DNA from: Rhizophagus clarus
Lineage: Eukaryota; Glomeromycota; Glomeromycetes; Glomerales; Glomeraceae
Direction: 5' to 3'
Length of the DNA stretch: 64,000 nt
Assembly (NCBI GenBank): GCA_015698045.1
Contig: BLAL01000286.1
Coordinates: 310,001 to 374,000 of the forward strand
The translations under genes were made by a program, and so were the position numbers. Position 1 is the first letter of the stretch. The number at the start of each line of letters is the position of its first letter. Shown here one piece after another: positions 1-12,104 of the stretch. The notes beneath the pieces are model-generated. The model ran no database searches. It saw nothing but the letters and a program-made list of their open reading frames with translations, and was not told where the DNA came from.

Positions 1-773
1 TGAAATTTGACAAGAATGATCTTTGATGAACCTCCAATCTTTGGATGTGTGGATTTGATAGTGTATTTTTTTAATGCAAGAATTCGGCGAGTATGTTTTT
101 TTTAAGATTTCTTTCGCCTTTTGAAAAATAATTACTAATTTATTTTTTCTTTTTTTTTAGACAGTTTGTTTTTCGGCTCTCTGAACGCAAAATTTGGCAA
201 AAATGATTTAGGATTTTTTATTGTGTAGATGATGGTTGTGGATATAATGGCGGATAGATTAATGTGAATAATAACAAGTGATAATATATAGATAAATAAA
301 TGTTAGATAGATTTTTATATAATATTATAATATGTAGCTATAAATAAAATGTTAATAAAACTACTATTATTTGACTTTGAAAAACCTCTAGTTCGACCTA
401 TTTATCAATTATATTCAGGTTACATACAGTAGTTGAATATAGTTTTTTTTAGGGACGAATAAATATGTAATAATGTCCTAATATAGATTAAATGATGGTT
501 GAATTTTCTTTCTGAATTTGAGACAATTGGCACCCTAAATGCACCAAAAAAATCGGCCTCAATTTAACATAGGTTAGATCGTCATTTGACCTATATTCGA
601 CCTGGTCAAATTTAGGCCAAATTGTCCTTTTTCGACTAGTAGAAAAAAACAAAAAAAAAGAAAGTGAAGAAAAATAATAAAAACATATAAAAAATATAAT
701 AAAGTGATTTTCTTTTATTATGTTAAATAAGATCTATATTTATCAGAGTAAATTAGCATATAGAAAGAATAAG
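1..773. other. gene-free AT-rich DNA
   Basis: No ORF or splice-framed coding stretch was found. A weak inverted pair, GACAATTGGC near 511 and GCCAAATTGTC near 618, frames about 110 bp and could be a very degraded short element. Confidence 0.6.
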
Positions 774-1921
774 TATTTTATTAGGGTTCTGTATGAATTA
801 GATTTTATCAGATTTAAATCTGGATCTGATATTTGAATCTATATTTGAAATTTAAATCTGATCTACAGATCCAAATTTAAAATCTAAATTTAATTTAAAT
901 TTGATCTGAATTTGATTTGAATCTGATCTGAATCTAACTTCAAGTCAAATTAAATTCAGATTTAAAAAAACAAAAAACAATGTTTTGTAATATTTTTTAT
1001 TAAATTAATTAAAAAAATATTGCAAAATGTTTTTTATTAAAAATATTTTAAAAAAAATATTTCACAATATCTTTTCATTAAATTAATCAAAAAAATATTA
1101 TGAAATGTTTTTTATTAAAAATATTTTGAAAAAACGTTGCAAAATATTTTTTTATTAAAAATACTTAAAAAAAATGTTGTGAAATGTTTTTTATATTACA
1201 AACACTTTAAATAAATATTTTGCAACATTTATTTATTAAATTAATTAAAAAAATGTTTTCAATGTTTTTTTATTAAAAACACTTTGAAAAAAAATGTTGC
1301 AAAATATTTTTTATTAAAAATACTTAGAAAAAAAATATTGCAAAATGTTATTTATTAAAAACATTTAAAAAAAAATATTTTGCAACATATTTTCATTAAA
1401 TTAATCAAAAAATAGTATAGAATATTTTTTTATTAAAAATACTTTAAAAAAAATGTTATAAAATATTTTTCATATTACAAACATTTTAAATAAACATTTT
1501 ATAATATTTATTTGTTAAACTATTTAAAAAAAATGTTTTTAATGTTTTTTTTATTAAAAATACTTAGAAAAAATGTTTTGCAACATTTTTTATTAAATTA
1601 AAAAAAATGTTGTGAAATGTTTTTTTATTAAAAATACTTTGAATAAATGTTTCACAACATTTGTTTATTAAATTAATAAAAAAAATATTGCAAAACATTT
1701 TTTTATTAGACACTAAAAAAAATGTTTCACAATATTTTTTATTAAATTATAATTCATAAACAGATTTTATGATCTAATCCAGATCTGGCAGATTTGATCT
1801 GAATTTGATTTGATAGATTCAGATTATATAATTTCAAATTTAAATCTGATTTGCAGATTATATTACTATAATCTGATTCAGATCTAACAGATCAGATTTT
1901 TTGCAAAATCCTATATTTTAT
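774..1921. mobile_element. non-autonomous hAT-like element with internal tandem array
   Basis: The element proper is 782-1913. Its ends are TAGGGTTCTG on the left and CAAAATCCTA on the right, an imperfect terminal inverted repeat. It is flanked by a perfect 8-bp direct repeat TATTTTAT at 774-781 and 1914-1921. An 8-bp target duplication with TAGGG-type ends is typical of hAT elements. About 170 bp at each end is packed with AGATCTGAT-like subterminal motifs in opposite orientation. The middle (about 980-1745) is a tandem array, see the separate entry. No transposase is encoded, so any movement would need a partner element. Confidence 0.65.
980..1745. repeat. AT-rich tandem array inside the hAT-like element
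   Basis: Diverged units of roughly 60 bp alternate a TTTTTTATTAAAAATA block with AAAAAATGTTGCAAAAT or its complement (AACATTTTGCAA-like). About a dozen units can be followed by eye, with drifting length. It ends at the subterminal motifs on both sides. Confidence 0.6.
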
Positions 1922-2900
1922 ATATATATATATTATTAAAAAAAAAAAAAAAAGAATTAAAAAGAATAATAAAAGTGAATTTATGAAAACTCTTTGAAGA
2001 ATGAATTCTTAAATGAGTTTATATAAACTTAAATCAAATGAGCTTACAGAAATTTGAATATTCTTTATATTTTTTTTTACATACGAAAACCTACAAGAAC
2101 TTGAGTTATTTGCATTAATTAAATAAGTCTATAGAAACTCAAGTAGTTTTTATAGAAGTAAGTAATTTTTTGAAAATTTAAAAAGTGAAAAAATTTTTGT
2201 TGTTTACAAAATTTATTATTATTTTTTTTTCAAAAAAAAAATAATCAAAAAAATAGAAAGAATTTATTATATAAAATTTATATATAATTTCAAAAATTTT
2301 AACTTCTTATTATCCGGAGCGAAGTGAAGGACTATATATGTTTATGAATGTTAATGACATATGAAGATTATATGACAATGCGAAGTCTGGTTGTCCGCAC
2401 GCATTACATCATTAAAATTTTGTGCTACATTGATAAATAACAAAGATAAAAATAAATTTGTAATACTGATATATTTTTTTTCGCTCTGAACTTACAACGG
2501 TCTCCGTTTCCTAGTTATATCTATAATTATGATTTTTTTATATTTTATTTTTTAATATATAAAATTCTGTATGACAAAAAAAAAATTTATATAATAAATA
2601 AACAAAATTTTTTATTCTCTATATATATATTATTTAGGATTCTATTATACTTAAAAAAGTAAATCATATATTAAAATATTTGTTTTATTAATATAAATCT
2701 AATAAATTAAAATCATTAAAATTTTTAAAATTATTATTTTTTAAAATACTCACCCGGGTGATTTCTCATCTTCTTATTATGTAATAAATTTTGATTGGCT
2801 GATGAAACTTTATACGGCCAAACTGCCACTATTTGTTTATGCCTTTTTTAGGTTTTTTAGTTTCACGTTGAAAAATACACGGGTATCAGCTATCAGGTAT
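1922..2900. other. gene-free AT-rich DNA
   Basis: Contains a TATATATA run, poly-A at 1937-1953 and scattered homopolymers. The only notable site is the perfect 10-bp palindrome CACCCGGGTG at 2751-2760, a GC island in AT-rich surroundings. No coding signal was found. Confidence 0.6.
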
Positions 2901-3812
2901 GTTGCTTCTTTCTTTTTTATTTTTTATTTATTTTTTGTCATTTCTAATTTCTTTTCTTTCTTTCTTTTAGGTTTTGGACTCTTACGATTTCATGCTCAAA
3001 GGTATGATTTTTTCATTTCTTTAATTTTTTTTTCTTTTTTCTTTTTTGATTTTGTTTCATTTTTACTAACTTTGTTTCAATTTTTTTTTTTTTTATGAGT
3101 GTCTTTTTTCTTTTTTATATTTGTTCTCTTTATTCTATTTCCCTTTTATCTTTGTCTTTCTCCCCTAATTTTTTTTTCATTTTTGTATCCTTTCATATTT
3201 GTATTCCCTTTCATTTTCATTTCATTTTTCATTTCGTTTCTGCTTTCTCTTTCATTTTTTCCTTTCATTTTTTCTATTATCTTTCTTTTCTGCTTTCCCT
3301 TTCCCTTTGTTTCCATTTCCCTTTCATTTTTTTCTTTCGTTTCTGCTTTTCCTTTTGGCCTTTTCCTTTGTTTCCATTTCCCTTTTATTTTTTCCTTTGT
3401 TTCTGCTTTCCCTTTCATTTTTTTCCATTATCTTTCATTTCCATTTTCCCTTTTTCTTTGTTTCTGTTTTCCTTTCATTTTTTCTATTATCTTTCATTTC
3501 CGCTTTCCCTTTACCTTTGTTTCTGTTTCTCTTTCATTTTTTTCATTATCTTTCATTTCCGCTTTCCCTTTCCCTTTGTTTCCATTTCCCTTTCATTTTT
3601 TCCTTTCGTTTCCACTTTTTCTTTTTCTCCTTCATTTTCTTTTTTGTTTTGTTCTTCTTTTTGTTTTTATCTTCATCTTCCTTATCTTGTTTTCCTTTCA
3701 CTTTATTTCATTTTCTCCCTTGTCCCTTATTTTATCTTTCGTTTTTGACTTTGTCTCTTTATTTTCATTTCATTTTCTTTTGTTTTCATGCCCTTTCATT
3801 TTTATACACAAT
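2900..3812. repeat. polypyrimidine (C/T) low-complexity tract
   Basis: Roughly 900 bp in which the plus strand is nearly all T and C, built from imperfect repeats of CCCTTTCATTTTTTC and CTTTGTTTCCATTTCCC with a period of about 65-70 bp. Open frames across it encode only F/S/L/P strings and are composition artefacts. Such mirror-repeat purine/pyrimidine DNA can adopt triplex (H-DNA) structure; that is inference. Confidence 0.8.
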
Positions 3813-3983
3813 TTTATACCATTAATGTCCCATGATTTTGCACAGGTCGAATAAAAAAAAATTTCCAAAAATCGGCAGTCTGATTTTTGTCTAATTTTTG
3901 GATATATTTGTCTGATTTGTGGTTTTTTGTTGCCAATTTTATGGCACGAATTGTTCATGAATGGCATTGCCGATTTGTGCCAA

Positions 3984-4115
3984 AAAATCGGCATTCCTAT
4001 TTTTAAATAGTACATGCAAATTGGCACTCCTATTTTTAAATAATGCATGAAAATCAGTACTCTGATTTTTAAATAGTGCATGCAAATCAGCACTCCGATT
4101 TTTAAATAGTGCATA
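3984..4115. repeat. 33-bp tandem repeat, four copies
   Basis: Four imperfect copies of a unit containing TTTTTAAATAGTGCATGCAA followed by ATCGGCACTCC. The period is 33 bp, a multiple of three, so frames across it give 11-residue peptide repeats, but there is no gene-like context. Confidence 0.75.
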
Positions 4116-4289
4116 CAATTTCAACCAAATTATTTTATTTATATTTATTTATGAAGTATGACACATGCAAAAATTTATTTTTTTCTCAAAAAATTTTATT
4201 CAAAGTAGTTTAATTTAAAAAATTACATGTTTTATTAGTAATTAAAAAATAAGAATTTATTTTAATAGAAAATTAATCTAAAAAAAAGA

Positions 4290-4910
4290 AATCTATAATG
4301 AAAGTAAAAAAATGAATCAAAGTAAAAAATGTATTAAAAATAGGAATAACAATAAAGAAAAAAAGTGAAATAAAAGAAATGGGGGGAAATGAAAAGAAGT
4401 AAGAGGGAATAAAAAAAAATGAAAAGAATATAAAGGTAAAGAAAATGAAAGGAATGAAGAAGGAAATGTAAGAAAAAAGGATAGTGTAATATAAAAAAAA
4501 ACAAAAAGAATAGTAGGAAAACATAAAGAAACAAAAAGAGAGAAGGGAGATATAAAGGAGTAAAAAGAAAGGAGGGGGAAACATAAAGGAATAAAAAGAA
4601 AGAAGGGGAAATGTAAAGGAACAAAAAGAAAGGAAGGAAATGTAGAAAAAAGGAGGAAATGCAAAAGAACAAAACGAAAAGAAGGGGAAACATAAAGTGA
4701 TGAAACAAAAAGGAGAGTGAAACATAATAGAATAAAAAAATAGAAGGCAAAACGTAAAAAAGAAAAAATAGAGGAAACATGAAGAAATGAAAGAGAAATG
4801 TGAATATACAAAAGAATTGAAGGGGAGATGAAAAGAATGGAGAGAAGTGAAAAGAAACAAAAAAAAACAAAAGAAATAAAGTAAACTGAAAGGTGGGTGA
4901 AAAGAAAAGA
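4290..4910. repeat. polypurine (A/G) tract, copy 1 of a dispersed family
   Basis: The plus strand is almost entirely A and G, with repeated GGAAATGTAAAGGAACAAAAAG-like blocks of about 35-40 bp. Its layout, including AAAGTGATGAAACAAAAAGG and a GTGAATATACAAAAGAATTG-like segment, recurs in the same order and orientation at 21065-21600, so the two are diverged copies of one dispersed sequence. The minus-strand frames are F/S/L-rich artefacts. Confidence 0.75.
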
Positions 4911-5245
4911 ATGCCCTATAAAAATTATGTATACTGTTTGTATACTATATATGCGTATCATTGATACTGTTTGCAATTTTGTATACTGCATATCAGTATT
5001 AAGTATACTGTTCGCAAAATACTAATAATAAAAAATGTAATAAAGTATACAGTGAATATACTGTATGATATGGTATTTTGAATTCATACATTTATAACGT
5101 ATATAGTATAAACATATTTTTACTATATATCAGTATGTTGCATACGGTTCGCAAACCATGGATACGGTATATTAAATTTATACGTTTATAACATATTATT
5201 TATTTTACTGTAGATAATGGATACGGTATATTAAATCAATATATT
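4911..5245. repeat. TATACTG/TTCGCAAA repeat block
   Basis: Irregular repeats of TATACTGTTTGC, TATACTGTTCGCAAAATAC and GATACGGTATATTAAAT. The same vocabulary borders the related polypurine block at 20695-21060, so the two repeat types travel together. Confidence 0.65.
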
Positions 5246-5633
5246 ATACTATGAATATAATCTATAATGCATCACATTTTTAAAAATGATCCGTCTTAAG
5301 ATACGAAATATTTCATAAATTTGTGTAACTTATGATGATGAAAAATGTATTAAAGAATATAATTTTATTTTATTTTCCATATATATATATATACTGATAT
5401 ATGTAATATTATTCAGACTACCAGAGCCCGATATCTAAGCTATTAGTCACACCAATATATATCAGTACATATATGATTTAGGCAAAAAAAAATTTATGCT
5501 CAAAATAAATTAGAAAAGATGAGAATAGTATATTAATTCAAAAGGAGAATGGAAAAAGATATGTTTAGATAAAAGAATAAAAAAATTTATTAAAATATAA
5601 TTTTTAAAATAAAATACTGTTTAAAAAAAATGA
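5246..5633. other. gene-free AT-rich spacer
   Basis: Contains an AT run (CATATATATATATATACTG near 5379) and no coding signal. It separates the TATACTG block from the Myb/SANT-like pseudogene. Confidence 0.55.
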
Positions 5634-6297
5634 TTAACAAGTCAAATTTTGGTAGGCCTCGCTACTCATAAAAATATTTTTACAAAAAATTTCTTCTTCT
5701 TCTACGCTCATGGTCCATTTCTAAAAATTTTAAATAGATTTAGAATGTGAATATAAAAATTAAAGATAGAAATTCTTATTACAATTACCATCTTTCTCCT
5801 AAAATTGGGTTCTAAATAAGTCATAATACATTTCTCTGGTACACAACCATAGACGCCTTCTGGGTCTGTCTGGAACACCACTTCAGTAGAGGCAGAAATT
5901 CTAAATATCAAAAAAAAAAAAATGGTAAGACAAATAAATTCAATTTATATTGATTTTTTTTTACTTACTTTATAATCTCTTACGAAATTTCTAAATTTTT
6001 GGCTGCATTGATTTCCCATAAAATTTGTATTATACCGGTTATTTATTCTGAATTCACATAAATAAATTATTTGAATTTGAATTTTTTTTTTAAAGAACAT
6101 ATAATATAAAATATTACGCATATGAACCTTCGAGAGACAGACTCCCAGAATTCCATTCGACTCCTATCATAAGCACTATGGAACTCATGGTTTCTCCTCC
6201 TTTATTCATCGATTAGCAGATCCATCATCAGATCGTGCTAGCATGCCAGTTCAGGTCTACTTAATCGTGAATGATGTTGGCGAGCTTGGCGAGGCAT
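5634..6297 (-). pseudogene. Myb/SANT-like (trihelix-type) DNA-binding protein, decayed copy 1
   Basis: Four exon-like blocks can be followed on the minus strand. Block 1 (about 6115-6297) starts with ATG and ends RMEFWESVSRRFICVIF after a basic RRRN. Block 2 (about 5969-6030) reads NFMGNQCSQKFRNFVRDYK and stops at a GTAAGT donor. Block 3 (5789-5900) follows a TATTTAG acceptor and reads TDPEGVYGCVPEKC, then a GTAATT donor. Block 4 (5634-5720) reads KWTMSVEEEEIFCKN and ends at TAA. The FW..V..RF plus QC..KF.N.VRDY pattern resembles Myb/SANT-like or trihelix domains, which often accompany DNA transposons. A second copy at 14.8-15.4 kb has the same exon order. In-frame stops in block 1 and a phase mismatch between blocks 2 and 3 show decay. 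The family call comes from motif pattern alone. Confidence 0.45.
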
Positions 6298-6624
6298 TTT
6301 TATGAATTAAAAATCAAATTAAAGGTTTGTACATAAAATGTCACTTTATAAATAAAATTCAAACAATATACCTTTTTGAATTTACAATTAGAATAGTTGA
6401 ATCATCATTAAAAGACCTCACGCGTACGTAGTCTAATTGTTTTTAAATATAGATATCACGTTAAAACTAAAGAAAATCAAAATCACTTATTACATTGCAT
6501 TTTACATTTTTTTAAATGTAATTACTATTATAAAAAATTATGCACTTCATAATTTAATCATCATAAATTTAATAAAAAATCATGCACGTCATCATAAATT
6601 TGAAACTATGCACACAATGTAATA
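6298..6624. other. 5' flank of the Myb/SANT-like copy, shared with two other loci
   Basis: A short segment around 6340-6400 (CTTTATAAATAAAATTCAAA then ACAATATACC) recurs near 15535-15570 and 19465-19500, each time just beyond the 5' end of a Myb/SANT-like copy. It may be the promoter side of that repeat family. ATGCAC.TCATAA motifs repeat three times between 6540 and 6615. Confidence 0.45.
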
Positions 6625-6733
6625 AATTAAGATCAACATAAGTTCAACACAAATTCAACACAAATAACGAAATTTGGCCAAAATTAACAAATTTTTTACC
6701 AATATTATCAACACAAATTAAACACAAAATTCA
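6625..6733 (+). repeat. left inverted repeat of the Tnp2-type element
   Basis: Contains several CAACACAAATT-type motifs and a central AAATTTGGCCAAAATT. It matches, in inverted orientation, 10760-10867 across about 108 bp with few differences (both start ATTAAGATCAACATAAGTTC and share TTTTTTACCA and TTATCAACACAAATT). Together the two blocks bracket the transposase pseudogene. The true element ends may lie further out, because an AAAAAATCATGC motif also recurs outside both blocks. Confidence 0.65.
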
Positions 6734-7313
6734 GCATGAAATTTACGTTCGTACTTTATACTATTTTTTTTACTTAACAATTTAATTCATGAAGAAATGC
6801 AATTAAAAAACATGTTCAAATAAATATCCAAGTTATTTAATGATCACAAAATCTCTGGAAAACTAAGTTACTAAAATGATTCACAAAAGTTGGCCATAGC
6901 CACGCCACTCAGCCCAACCATGGCTGATCTTACTTCCGTCACAAAATAAAAATAAACCAATATATATATAAAAGTATACTAATATTATATTCAAATTTGT
7001 TTTCTGAAATTTGGCTTATATTAAGCGAAACATAGCTAAATCGCGTGGAATTGCAGTATTGCGGCTATAATATCATAGCCTGAAATACCACTATTCCGTG
7101 ACAGATGATACATACAATCAATACCTTCAGAACGACTGTTAAGTCAATTAAGTCAAGAAACCTGGGTCCCAGCCCATAATTTTATTCAAATATATATTAT
7201 ATAAAGAGATCGAATTCAAAGTAAGTACTAACAAATTATACATTTTGAAAAAATAAAAACTTTATTAAATAAAACAAAACCATTAAATAAATATATTTTT
7301 CCTAATTAAAAAT
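6734..7313. other. spacer between left inverted repeat and transposase start
   Basis: No coding signal; short AT runs only. It is the expected position of the transposase promoter, but no convincing single site was identified. Confidence 0.5.
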
Positions 7314-10300
7314 ATGCCTCTATGTAAATGTAAATATTGTTTAAATTTATCAAATGGTGAAGGAAGATCAATACATAGAACAACAGTAGCTTGACACTTG
7401 TTAGAAGAAGAAAGGGCACAAACTCTAAAAGATGAATATCAAAGACTTTATCTGAAAGAAAATCTTTATTATTCTGAAGTAGAATATTCATATGAAGAAA
7501 ACTTACGTGAAGAAGAAAATGAATGATCATTCATAGAGACAAGTGATAATGATGAAGTAAATGAACAATCATATATGAAGATGAGTGATAGTGAAGATCT
7601 GGAAGAAACTGATGATGATTTTGGTTTTGAAAATGAAGAAAACAATAATTATGAAAACGATTCAATCTCTGATTTTCAAAATGAATCAGAATTTGATAAC
7701 GCTGATAACATAAATTTTAATACTGATAACGAAGAAGGTGAACTCCAAATAAATTATTAATAGTATTTAAACATATTAACTATTTGTTAACAATAATAAT
7801 AAATTTTTTAGATAGTATGATTATTTCTGATGAATTACTTGAAGGATTAAGGCTTTTATATGTGAAATCAAATTTTAATTTTTCTGAAGCAGCATTTAAT
7901 AATATATATAAAGTTTTCAATAGAAATAAAATGAGCTTTAATAAAATAAAAAAAATACTTGGTTCAATAGTAGGAATTGAACCAAAAATATATGATATGT
8001 GCGTCAATTCATGTTGTGCTTTTGTAGGAGTTTTAGAAAATGAAAGAAAGTGTAAATTTTGCAAGCAAAGAGGATCGATATTATAGTAATGGCAAATCAA
8101 GAAAAAATTTACCTTCTATCTCTATAATTGAGCGCTTAAAGCTTCAATTTAAAAACTCTAAAAGATCCGAAGAGTTATTATATAGGTATAACTATACTAA
8201 TAATATAGGAGACCTTGTTCATGGGAATATAAGTGATATTTTTGATGGGCAGATATATAAGGAACTATTAGATAATGGCTATTTTCCTAATCCTATAGAT
8301 ATAGCCTTTACTGCATCTTGTGACGGTTATCAAATATTTCGATAAAAAACTGATGATTATTGGGTGTTCCTTTTTATAAATAATAATTTGCCTCAAGAAT
8401 TAAGGGTAAAAAAAGAAAATTTAATGGTAACATTAATAATCCCAGGGCTGAAACAACCTCAAGATTTTAATTCATTTCTTTATCCATTAATCCAAGAAAT
8501 GAAAATGTTACAAGGTACATTAAAATAACATGAAAAATAATAATTAATAAAAATATTATTGATTATATTTTTACATATACAGATGGAATATCATGCTATG
8601 ATGGAAATAAAAAAGAAAACTTTACTTTGCGTGCTCACATATTGGCTTAGACTGGGGATCTACCTGCCCTTTCAAAAGTTTTATGTTTAATAGGACATAA
8701 TTCATATTCGGGTTGCAGATTCTGTAATCTTCAAGGAACTTTAAATGAAATGAATAGGCATGTATATTATCCATTACAACAGGGCATTGATCTTAAACAA
8801 TTGCCAATCCAAACACATAATGAGATGCTGATCAGCACAAATGAAATTGAACATCTGAAAGGAGATCATAGAGAAACTCATATACGTAACTGTGGTTGGT
8901 TTGATATTTTTAATAAATTCTTAATAAGATTAATATTTTTCTGTAATTTTAAAATCTTGTTTAATAAAAAAAATAGGAGTTAAAGGAAAAAGTATATTAT
9001 TTGAATTATCTTCTTTAAAATTTCCTTGTTCATTCCCAGTGAATATAATGCACCTTTTTTTTGAAAATATCGCACCTCATATATTCTGACATTGGATAGG
9101 AAAATTCTATCCAAAAAATGATGAACGAAATTCAAATAATTATACAATAAGTTCTAAAACATGGGTTGAAATTGGTGAAATCATGGAAAAAAATAGATCT
9201 AATATACCATTTAATATTGGACGTCTTCCACGCAATATTGTTAAACATTCAGTTGAGTTCAAAGCTGTGGAATGGACAAATTGGATTATTTTGTTTTCTT
9301 TACCATTGTTAAAAGGAAGGTTGCCACAAAGGTAATAAAGCAGGATTAATTATTAAAAATTAATATTATGGAAAGCTTATTAAAATAATTTAAAATAATA
9401 GTCATTTTTTAGGATGGTCAAATTTTGTTGAAGCTGTTCAGTTATGTATTCAACCTTGAATAGATCTTGAAGATTTAGATAAAATCTGAAATTTATTAAT
9501 ACAATTTTATAAACATTACGCAAGGTAACTTTATTTTTCTTATTTTTTTTTTTTACATTAATAACATGACTTTTTATAATCATAGTTCATACGGGTTAAA
9601 AGGTGAAAGATTACCGGCATATTTAATTTCTTTTCATTACTTGTTGCACATAGGAGATTGTATTGAAGATCTTGGTCCTTATTGCGAATTTTGGCAGTTT
9701 CTGATGGAAAGATATTGTGGAATGTTAATTCCACTTGTTAGCTCTCGAAAACTGCCATATGTGAATTTGTTTAATAATGTGTTACTACAGGAAAGGTTTA
9801 AGTATCTACAATTATTACCAAAGTATGACGAAAAAGTTTTTTCTAATTTCAAAGAAAAGGAAAAAACATGGCCACCACATAGGGTAATTTCTAGTGATGT
9901 ATATGATAGGATGTATGAATTTTATTCTCCGTGTGTTAGTTGAAACTAACAAAAAATGAGATCATGAAATTAAAGCAATGCTATGCAGCTATATTCCAAA
10001 ACACCAGGGATATTAGAATAATTATTTTTTATAACTACTTTACATTGTATATTTATTTATTTTGAATACTTTTACAAATGTAATATTGTTATTCATTATT
10101 TAGGATATTGAAGAAAGTTATATAAAGTATGGGAAACTTCGTACAAAGGATGGCAACATTATATCTTCTAAATGGTGAAAAAATGAAAATGATAGTAGTC
10201 GAAATGATTATTGTGCCACTGTAAGAAATTGACTATTATATTTATAATTATTCTTATTTAAATATTAAACATAAATTTTATTATAGATTAATTTAACTAT

Positions 10301-10556
10301 CGATAATCAGCAAGAAGAAGAGATTTTTGGCCAAATTGAATATTTTATGATTCATATGTTCTAAGGTTAAGAACGAATGTTTGCGTATATTCGAAAAATC
10401 AAAAAATTAGAGAAAAGTATTGGAAATTTGAAATTTTTTGATGTCTTCGATCCTCTACAATATGTGGAAGTAATTGGTATTGATAGAACTGTTGGTTTTT
10501 TTGAAGTATATGATAAAAAAAAATATTATATAATAGATAAATATGCAAACTGGTAA
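7314..10556 (+). pseudogene. Tnp2-type (CACTA-like) transposase, decayed
   Basis: A multi-exon transposase that would cut and paste its own element. The start ATG at 7314 opens MPLCKCKYC, the C.C..C start usual for fungal Tnp2 proteins, followed by an acidic stretch (SDSEDLEETDDDF). Further blocks in order: CVNSCCAFVG with CKFC (about 7980-8060); GDLVHGNISDIFDGQIYKEL and DIAFTASCDGYQIF; DDYWVFLFINNNLPQELR and FNSFLYPLIQEMKML; then GISCYDGNKKENFTLRAHI and LIGHNSYSGCRFCNLQG (about 8585-8740); FPCSFPVNIMHLFFENIAPH (about 9030); and YCEFWQFLMERYCGMLIPLV (about 9680). Several blocks are separated by clean short introns, for example donor GTACAT after 8515 and acceptor TATACAG before 8581. Premature stops (TGA near 7392, TAA at 8344, TAG near 8649, TGA near 9087) and a frameshift near 8065 inactivate it. 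The block order and spacing match basidiomycete proteins annotated as transposase family Tnp2. Confidence 0.7.
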
Positions 10557-10759
10557 TAACTGCAAGCTGATAACAAGATTAACATTTTCATCTTTACAAA
10601 AATTGTTATTTATTTATTTTACAAAATATAAACAAATTAAATAAATCAAAAATAAGCGAAATTTTCTTATTTTAATGATCATGATAGTATGCTGCAATTA
10701 ATTTTTTTTTTTGCCGTAAATAAATTTTTGACATATTGCAAATTTGTTTTGTAATACGA

Positions 10760-10867
10760 TTGAATTTGTGTTCAATTTGTGTTGATAATTCTGGTAAAAA
10801 ATTTGTCAATTTTGGCCAAATTTCATTATTTGTGTTGAGTATGTGTTGAACTTATGTTGATCTTAAT
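10760..10867 (-). repeat. right inverted repeat of the Tnp2-type element
   Basis: Inverted counterpart of 6625-6733; on the plus strand it reads AATTTGTGTTCAATTTGTG and TTTTGGCCAAATTTCATTAT. It lies about 200 bp beyond the last transposase codons, so the bracketed element is about 4.2 kb. Confidence 0.65.
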
Positions 10868-12104
10868 TTTTATATGGCATGATTTTTTGTGAACTTCTTT
10901 TTCAACACAATTATAAGCAGGTACTCTTGTAAGATATTTTTCCAAGTACAGAATTAACTCAACAGAATGTTATTATGCTAATAAATTTATAGGTATATAA
11001 AGCAAAATGGATTGATGAATATATAGATAAATGGGATAATTTAAGGTTGATAGTTCATTTTATTTTTCACTGAAGGAAATACATATAGATTTCTTACATA
11101 TAACGATATAATAAATATATTAAATATAACTAATAAGTATATAAAATTAATATAATAAATATAATAATTAAAATAGAAATCAAAAATATCAAAAATAATA
11201 AAACATATTGAAGAAGGTAAAGAAGGCAAGAAAGAAGAGAAAGAATATGATGCAGAGAGAAAAGTTGATAATGAAATTTCAGTTCTGTTTGTAAGTCGAG
11301 CACTCAAAAATCAGACATGATTTCATCTGAAGTTAACCCTTTACAACTGCAGATCTATCATTACCAAAATCTTTGAATATTAGGATACAACAAGATACCC
11401 CTGCTCTTTGGCCTGAAATTCGCATTAACTAAATTATTATTGTTTGTAATTTTGTTCTATTTTTAAATCCACATAATTGCCAGAAAGAGCGAACTCCTAT
11501 TAGACAATTATACCTTCTTCAACAAATGAATGTGTTGTGTCAGAACGAATGACAACCTTGTTTTAGTTATATTTAAATGGGCAAACGCAGATAAAAACCC
11601 ATTAATTAGCAGGCTACAGAGTGCAATGCAACCTACCAACCCTTACAGGTCTAAGGGTTAGGGATTAAATTACTCGCTAAACACTCACAGTTGGTATGGA
11701 GTTAAAGAAAACAAACAAAATACTTACGTATACAGTGCACAACTTGTGGTACTAGAATGGCCTTGAGGGAGTTGTCATGCAAAGTACCTCTATCCATTCG
11801 TTTCCAATGTTAGGCGGCATTGCCTGACGACATAAATGGATGAGGGGCAATCAGGTTTTAGACCTCCAGACAAACGCCTGGCGTTTCAGAGGTAACTTTG
11901 TTCTCGTACAAATTGTATCAGTGAAAACGTCTTTCAAAGAATTAATCAATAAAAAGTATACTTGGGCATTAGCCGATCTTTAAATTCACCCTATAAACTC
12001 CAGAAGGACAGGAATCAGTACAGGCATCATGGCTTATGTATCTCGTTAAAGATTAATTAAATTGAAAAATAGGATCCAAATTCAGTATGACTGAATCGAT
12101 TGCC
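10868..12104. other. intergenic DNA without a supportable gene
   Basis: A few coding-like scraps on the plus strand (KAKWIDEYIDKWDN around 10990-11045) may belong to a decayed gene but cannot be extended. From 11,330 to 12,100 the base composition is less AT-rich than its surroundings. It holds the 15-bp palindrome AAACGCCTGGCGTTT near 11872-11886. No tRNA or other RNA could be recognised. Confidence 0.45.

Noticed and set aside
2802..3854. Overlapping long frames (98-251 codons) across the pyrimidine tract
   Set aside because: They are F/S/L/P strings in all three frames caused by C/T-only composition; no start context, introns or domains.
4273..4991. Three overlapping minus-strand frames up to 224 codons
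   Set aside because: Complement of a polypurine tract; hydrophobic low-complexity text in every frame, not membrane proteins.
11862..11890. GC-richer palindrome AAACGCCTGGCGTTT as a tRNA or terminator stem
   Set aside because: No cloverleaf arms or anticodon loop around it and no adjacent gene to terminate.
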